A stretch of 64,000 nucleotides of DNA. It comes from Sebastes aleutianus (Eukaryota; Chordata; Actinopteri; Perciformes; Sebastidae). How positions within the stretch are numbered: the stretch's first letter is position 1; every line of letters starts with the position of its first letter. Positions 61,868-64,000 of this stretch are shown here, piece by piece. Under the pieces are notes generated by a model. That model was not told where the DNA came from. It searched no databases and saw only the letters and a program-made list of their open reading frames with translations. A program made the translations under genes and the position numbers. Location of the stretch: positions 3,209,334-3,273,333 of the forward strand of contig CAKAKS010000060.1 of NCBI GenBank assembly GCA_916700875.1, written 5' to 3'.

Positions 61868-62400
61868 TTATCCAGCCTGTTCTCACTCCCAGGGCGTCGA
61901 ATACCGACACTTTGTCACAGCCGTGGACGTTAGATAGCGCTGCACAAGGCACCCTTTCGTGGCGGTAGGAGACGCACCGGGCTTTCCATTAACTACAATG
62001 TAAACCCATCCATGGCAACAGTAAACGCTCAGAGAAAGTGCTCTGGTGACGTATAATAAAGAGCGAAAGAGACACACCGGGGTGATTGGGAGGGGAGGTG
62101 GACGGGTCCAACAAACACAAGGCTTTCATCCAGGAGACCTGTGCATTTCACTTTCACTTTATAATCAGCTGTTTGTTCGTGTCCTGTGTTCACAACATCA
62201 AGTCACATTTGCACTGTAAAAACAAAGTCATTTTAAGCCCAACCATGATGTTTTTTCCTAAACCTAACTAAGTGGTTTTGTTCCCTTAAACCTAAGCAAG
62301 TGTTTTTGTTTAATTCACAACATTAAGCACGTGTTTAGTGCACCGGAAAAAGTGACGCCGAGGGGTCTGACAAAGCGTCAGTACGTGACGAGTTGGGATG
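61868..62400. mobile_element. Second nested dispersed repeat
   Basis: Starts near ccagcctgttctcactccca and includes gtcgaataccgacactttgt and tttcctaaacctaactaagt with a near-repeat ccttaaacctaagcaagtg. Recognised as a percomorph dispersed repeat; ends uncertain. Confidence 0.45.
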
Positions 62401-63452
62401 AGTGAATCAGAACAATACAAACATGCAGGTTCCCTCATGTGGCTCAAAGGTGTACTGCAGATTTAAATCTTAAATAAAAGACTATAGAAGAAATTCTGCA
62501 GACCTTAATAAAATCTGTTGCGACCCACCTGTGGGTCCCGACCCAGTCTTTGGGAACGACTGGTCTAGCATCTTATATGTCCTGCTCTGTTGTTCTTATA
62601 TAAATGGGTTAAACAAAGCATGCAAAACTTTCCGTATGGCCCCTTTAAGCTACTAAAATGGCTGCAGGCAACCACAGTCCATTCCACTATTTTTCTGGCT
62701 CTCCTTGATTTTCTATCTGCAACTGGTGTTCATTTCTTCTCACTTTCACCCTGTGATGATGAAGCAACAGTGACCCAGACAGAGTCAGGACGGAACAGGC
62801 GGACAGACTGATAGAGGGTGGTCTGTTTTGCTGAGCGGGGGCCCTGCTGCAGGGCCGGGCCAGGTAATGGGGCCGTAATGGGCTTTTAACAGCCGTACAG
62901 CTGATGGTGGTGTTTGCCCTTCAGTGGAAAAGCAGTGCAAACAGGAAGTGCTGCATGGAGACATCCCCAGACGCTGGACAGGCCGAGATGAGTCATGACG
63001 CCTGCTGATGACAACTTCACCAAAACAGGCTCCAATAAAGCACGGCTAACCTGCCCGTCATAAACCACTCGCACTGTGCCAATTTGGTGGCAATTCCTTT
63101 TTCTTTTCATTTTGCCCCGGCACCCTGAATCAACCTAATGGTGCAAAATTAGTTCAGCCTTGGTGCACAGGTAAGAGGAAGGTTTTTAAATGTATCCTAA
63201 CAGCAATGTTCCCGCAGTAAGAGTTAGAAGCTGATAAGAAAATGGGATTTTTACACACTATCAGAAAGCAGTGGTGACTGAGCAAAGAGCTGGTTACATA
63301 TTGAGCATCAAAGCGGAATCTACGGCGCTCAGAAGCAGCTTTTTGACGAATCAAACACACTATGATAAGAGCTTTGATTTCCACTCATCCCCCTAACAAA
63401 CCTTAATCAAGACAAACTGCTCTTTAAGGTCACTCTGTAAGCTTTTACTCAC

Positions 63453-63478
63453 CTTCTCGGGCACAGTCATTCACCATT
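63453..63478 (-). CDS. mbp: Candidate first coding exon of golli, MVNDCARE
   Basis: On the minus strand ATGGTGAATGACTGTGCCCG runs to GAAG|gtgagt, a consensus donor, leaving phase 1. The golli exon at 45090 needs exactly a phase-1 partner, and joining would give MVNDCAREGLGEADANQ. Mammalian golli starts MGNH..GKRE, so similarity is only M-x-N and RE. Chance agreement is quite possible. Confidence 0.3.
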
Positions 63479-64000
63479 TTTCATCAACCTAAAACCAAGC
63501 TAATTATTTCTCTTCATGGTGTAGGTACAGCTCAATAATGTTGACTTTGAAAGCAAACTCTTTAGAAAACCTGAATGTGCGTGGCAGACACTGCAGTCAG
63601 ATCACGTTTTCGTCTGCTGCTTACCTCCCATTTTAAAGAGATGGCCACTTAAACCTGCATCCGAATTCATTCCTGTTCTCATCACGAGCTGCCACGAGCA
63701 TCTGTGTGAGGTCAGCCAAGAAAATAGCATCAAGCCGTTAAATGACTAAAGCAAAGAGCAAACCTGAGATAGATGTCAGATAGTTTCACGTCCGTGCTTG
63801 GTAACCACATCGTCCCGCGAACGGCTAAAAGTGATTGTGTTGCGTGGGCGGCTTTCTCTGAAGTATCACTCGTGTCAGCGGTGGATCCTCTAAGTCTGCC
63901 CCACGCTGATCAATGGCAAGTGTTAAACACAAGGAACATCAATTAGCTGCGGGAGAAGGGAGCGTATCGAGTAGCTAAAAGATCAATCTGACGAAGCCTC
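63479..64000. other. Window end, no feature seen
   Basis: About 520 bp after the candidate golli exon. No coding exon on either strand. If the candidate exon is real, the golli 5' UTR and promoter would lie here. Confidence 0.4.

Larger units (their letters stand above)
61102..62563. mobile_element. Inverted-end DNA element with 6-bp flanking duplication and nested repeats
   Basis: The left end ccagtatttccaaaactttt and right end agtctttgggaacgactgg are imperfect inverse copies. TCTAGC flanks both sides (61096-61101 and 62564-62569). The ends also mirror each other as cgcaacccaatt and ttgcgacccacc. Inside are two further repeats, at 61228-61565 and about 61,868-62,400. Non-coding. Confidence 0.65.
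45091..63452 (-). other. Golli upstream intron or locus flank, no other coding exon recognised
   Basis: About 18 kb. Named repeats inside: 46740-47470, 48150-49280 with its minisatellite, 54448-54513, 55044-55502, 56257-57026, 58557-58695, 60007-60047 and 61102-62563. Stretches at 45.1-46.7, 49.3-54.4, 57.0-58.5, 58.7-60.0 and 60.1-61.1 kb show no gene or repeat end I can name; weak frames there have no recognisable product. Confidence 0.5.

Overview
The window is teleost genomic DNA, most likely from a percomorph fish. Small coding exons with GT/AG boundaries sit in long introns full of fish-type dispersed repeats, and the two recognisable genes are the vertebrate neighbours ZNF236 and MBP, which lie tail to tail on human 18q23. 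No bacterial, viral or organellar genes were seen, and no tRNA or rRNA gene was recognised.

Layout. (1) 1-21,025, + strand: the 3' part of znf236. Ten exons (18-19,990) join in phase and encode the last 539 residues: a Gln/Ser/Thr-rich linker with recurring T-L-T-I/L motifs, then five C2H2 zinc fingers and an acidic tail. A 3' UTR of about 1 kb ends at an AATAAA near 21,000. (2) 21,026-25,640: the intergenic gap. It holds a 2-kb AT-rich satellite whose units change orientation, including a recent 280-bp tandem duplication, followed by a broken LINE reverse-transcriptase relic. (3) 25,640-44,650, - strand: mbp, myelin basic protein. It has a long 3' UTR, a last exon, three well supported internal exons, one further candidate micro-exon, and the first exon with its ATG at 44,650; the product is about 132 aa. 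(4) 44,783-45,090, - strand: the golli-specific exon of the same locus, strongly conserved with mammalian golli-MBP but closed by its own stop codon 133 bp upstream of the mbp ATG. (5) 45,091-64,000: the golli upstream intron. A phase-compatible candidate first golli exon lies at 63,453-63,478.

Most of the remaining DNA is transposon-derived. Several MITE-like elements have TTAA at both ends, including two adjacent ones that share a single TTAA. Two hAT-like elements carry 8-bp target duplications, and there is a nested element at 61.1-62.6 kb. Minisatellites of 38 bp and 11 bp and several dinucleotide tracts are also present.

How it works together: znf236 encodes a probable nuclear zinc-finger protein. 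mbp encodes the cytoplasmic membrane-adhesion protein of compact myelin, and golli is an alternative product from an upstream promoter of the same locus. The two genes converge and do not overlap in the sequence seen here. No clearly new biological system was found; the most useful leads are the golli architecture and the satellite.
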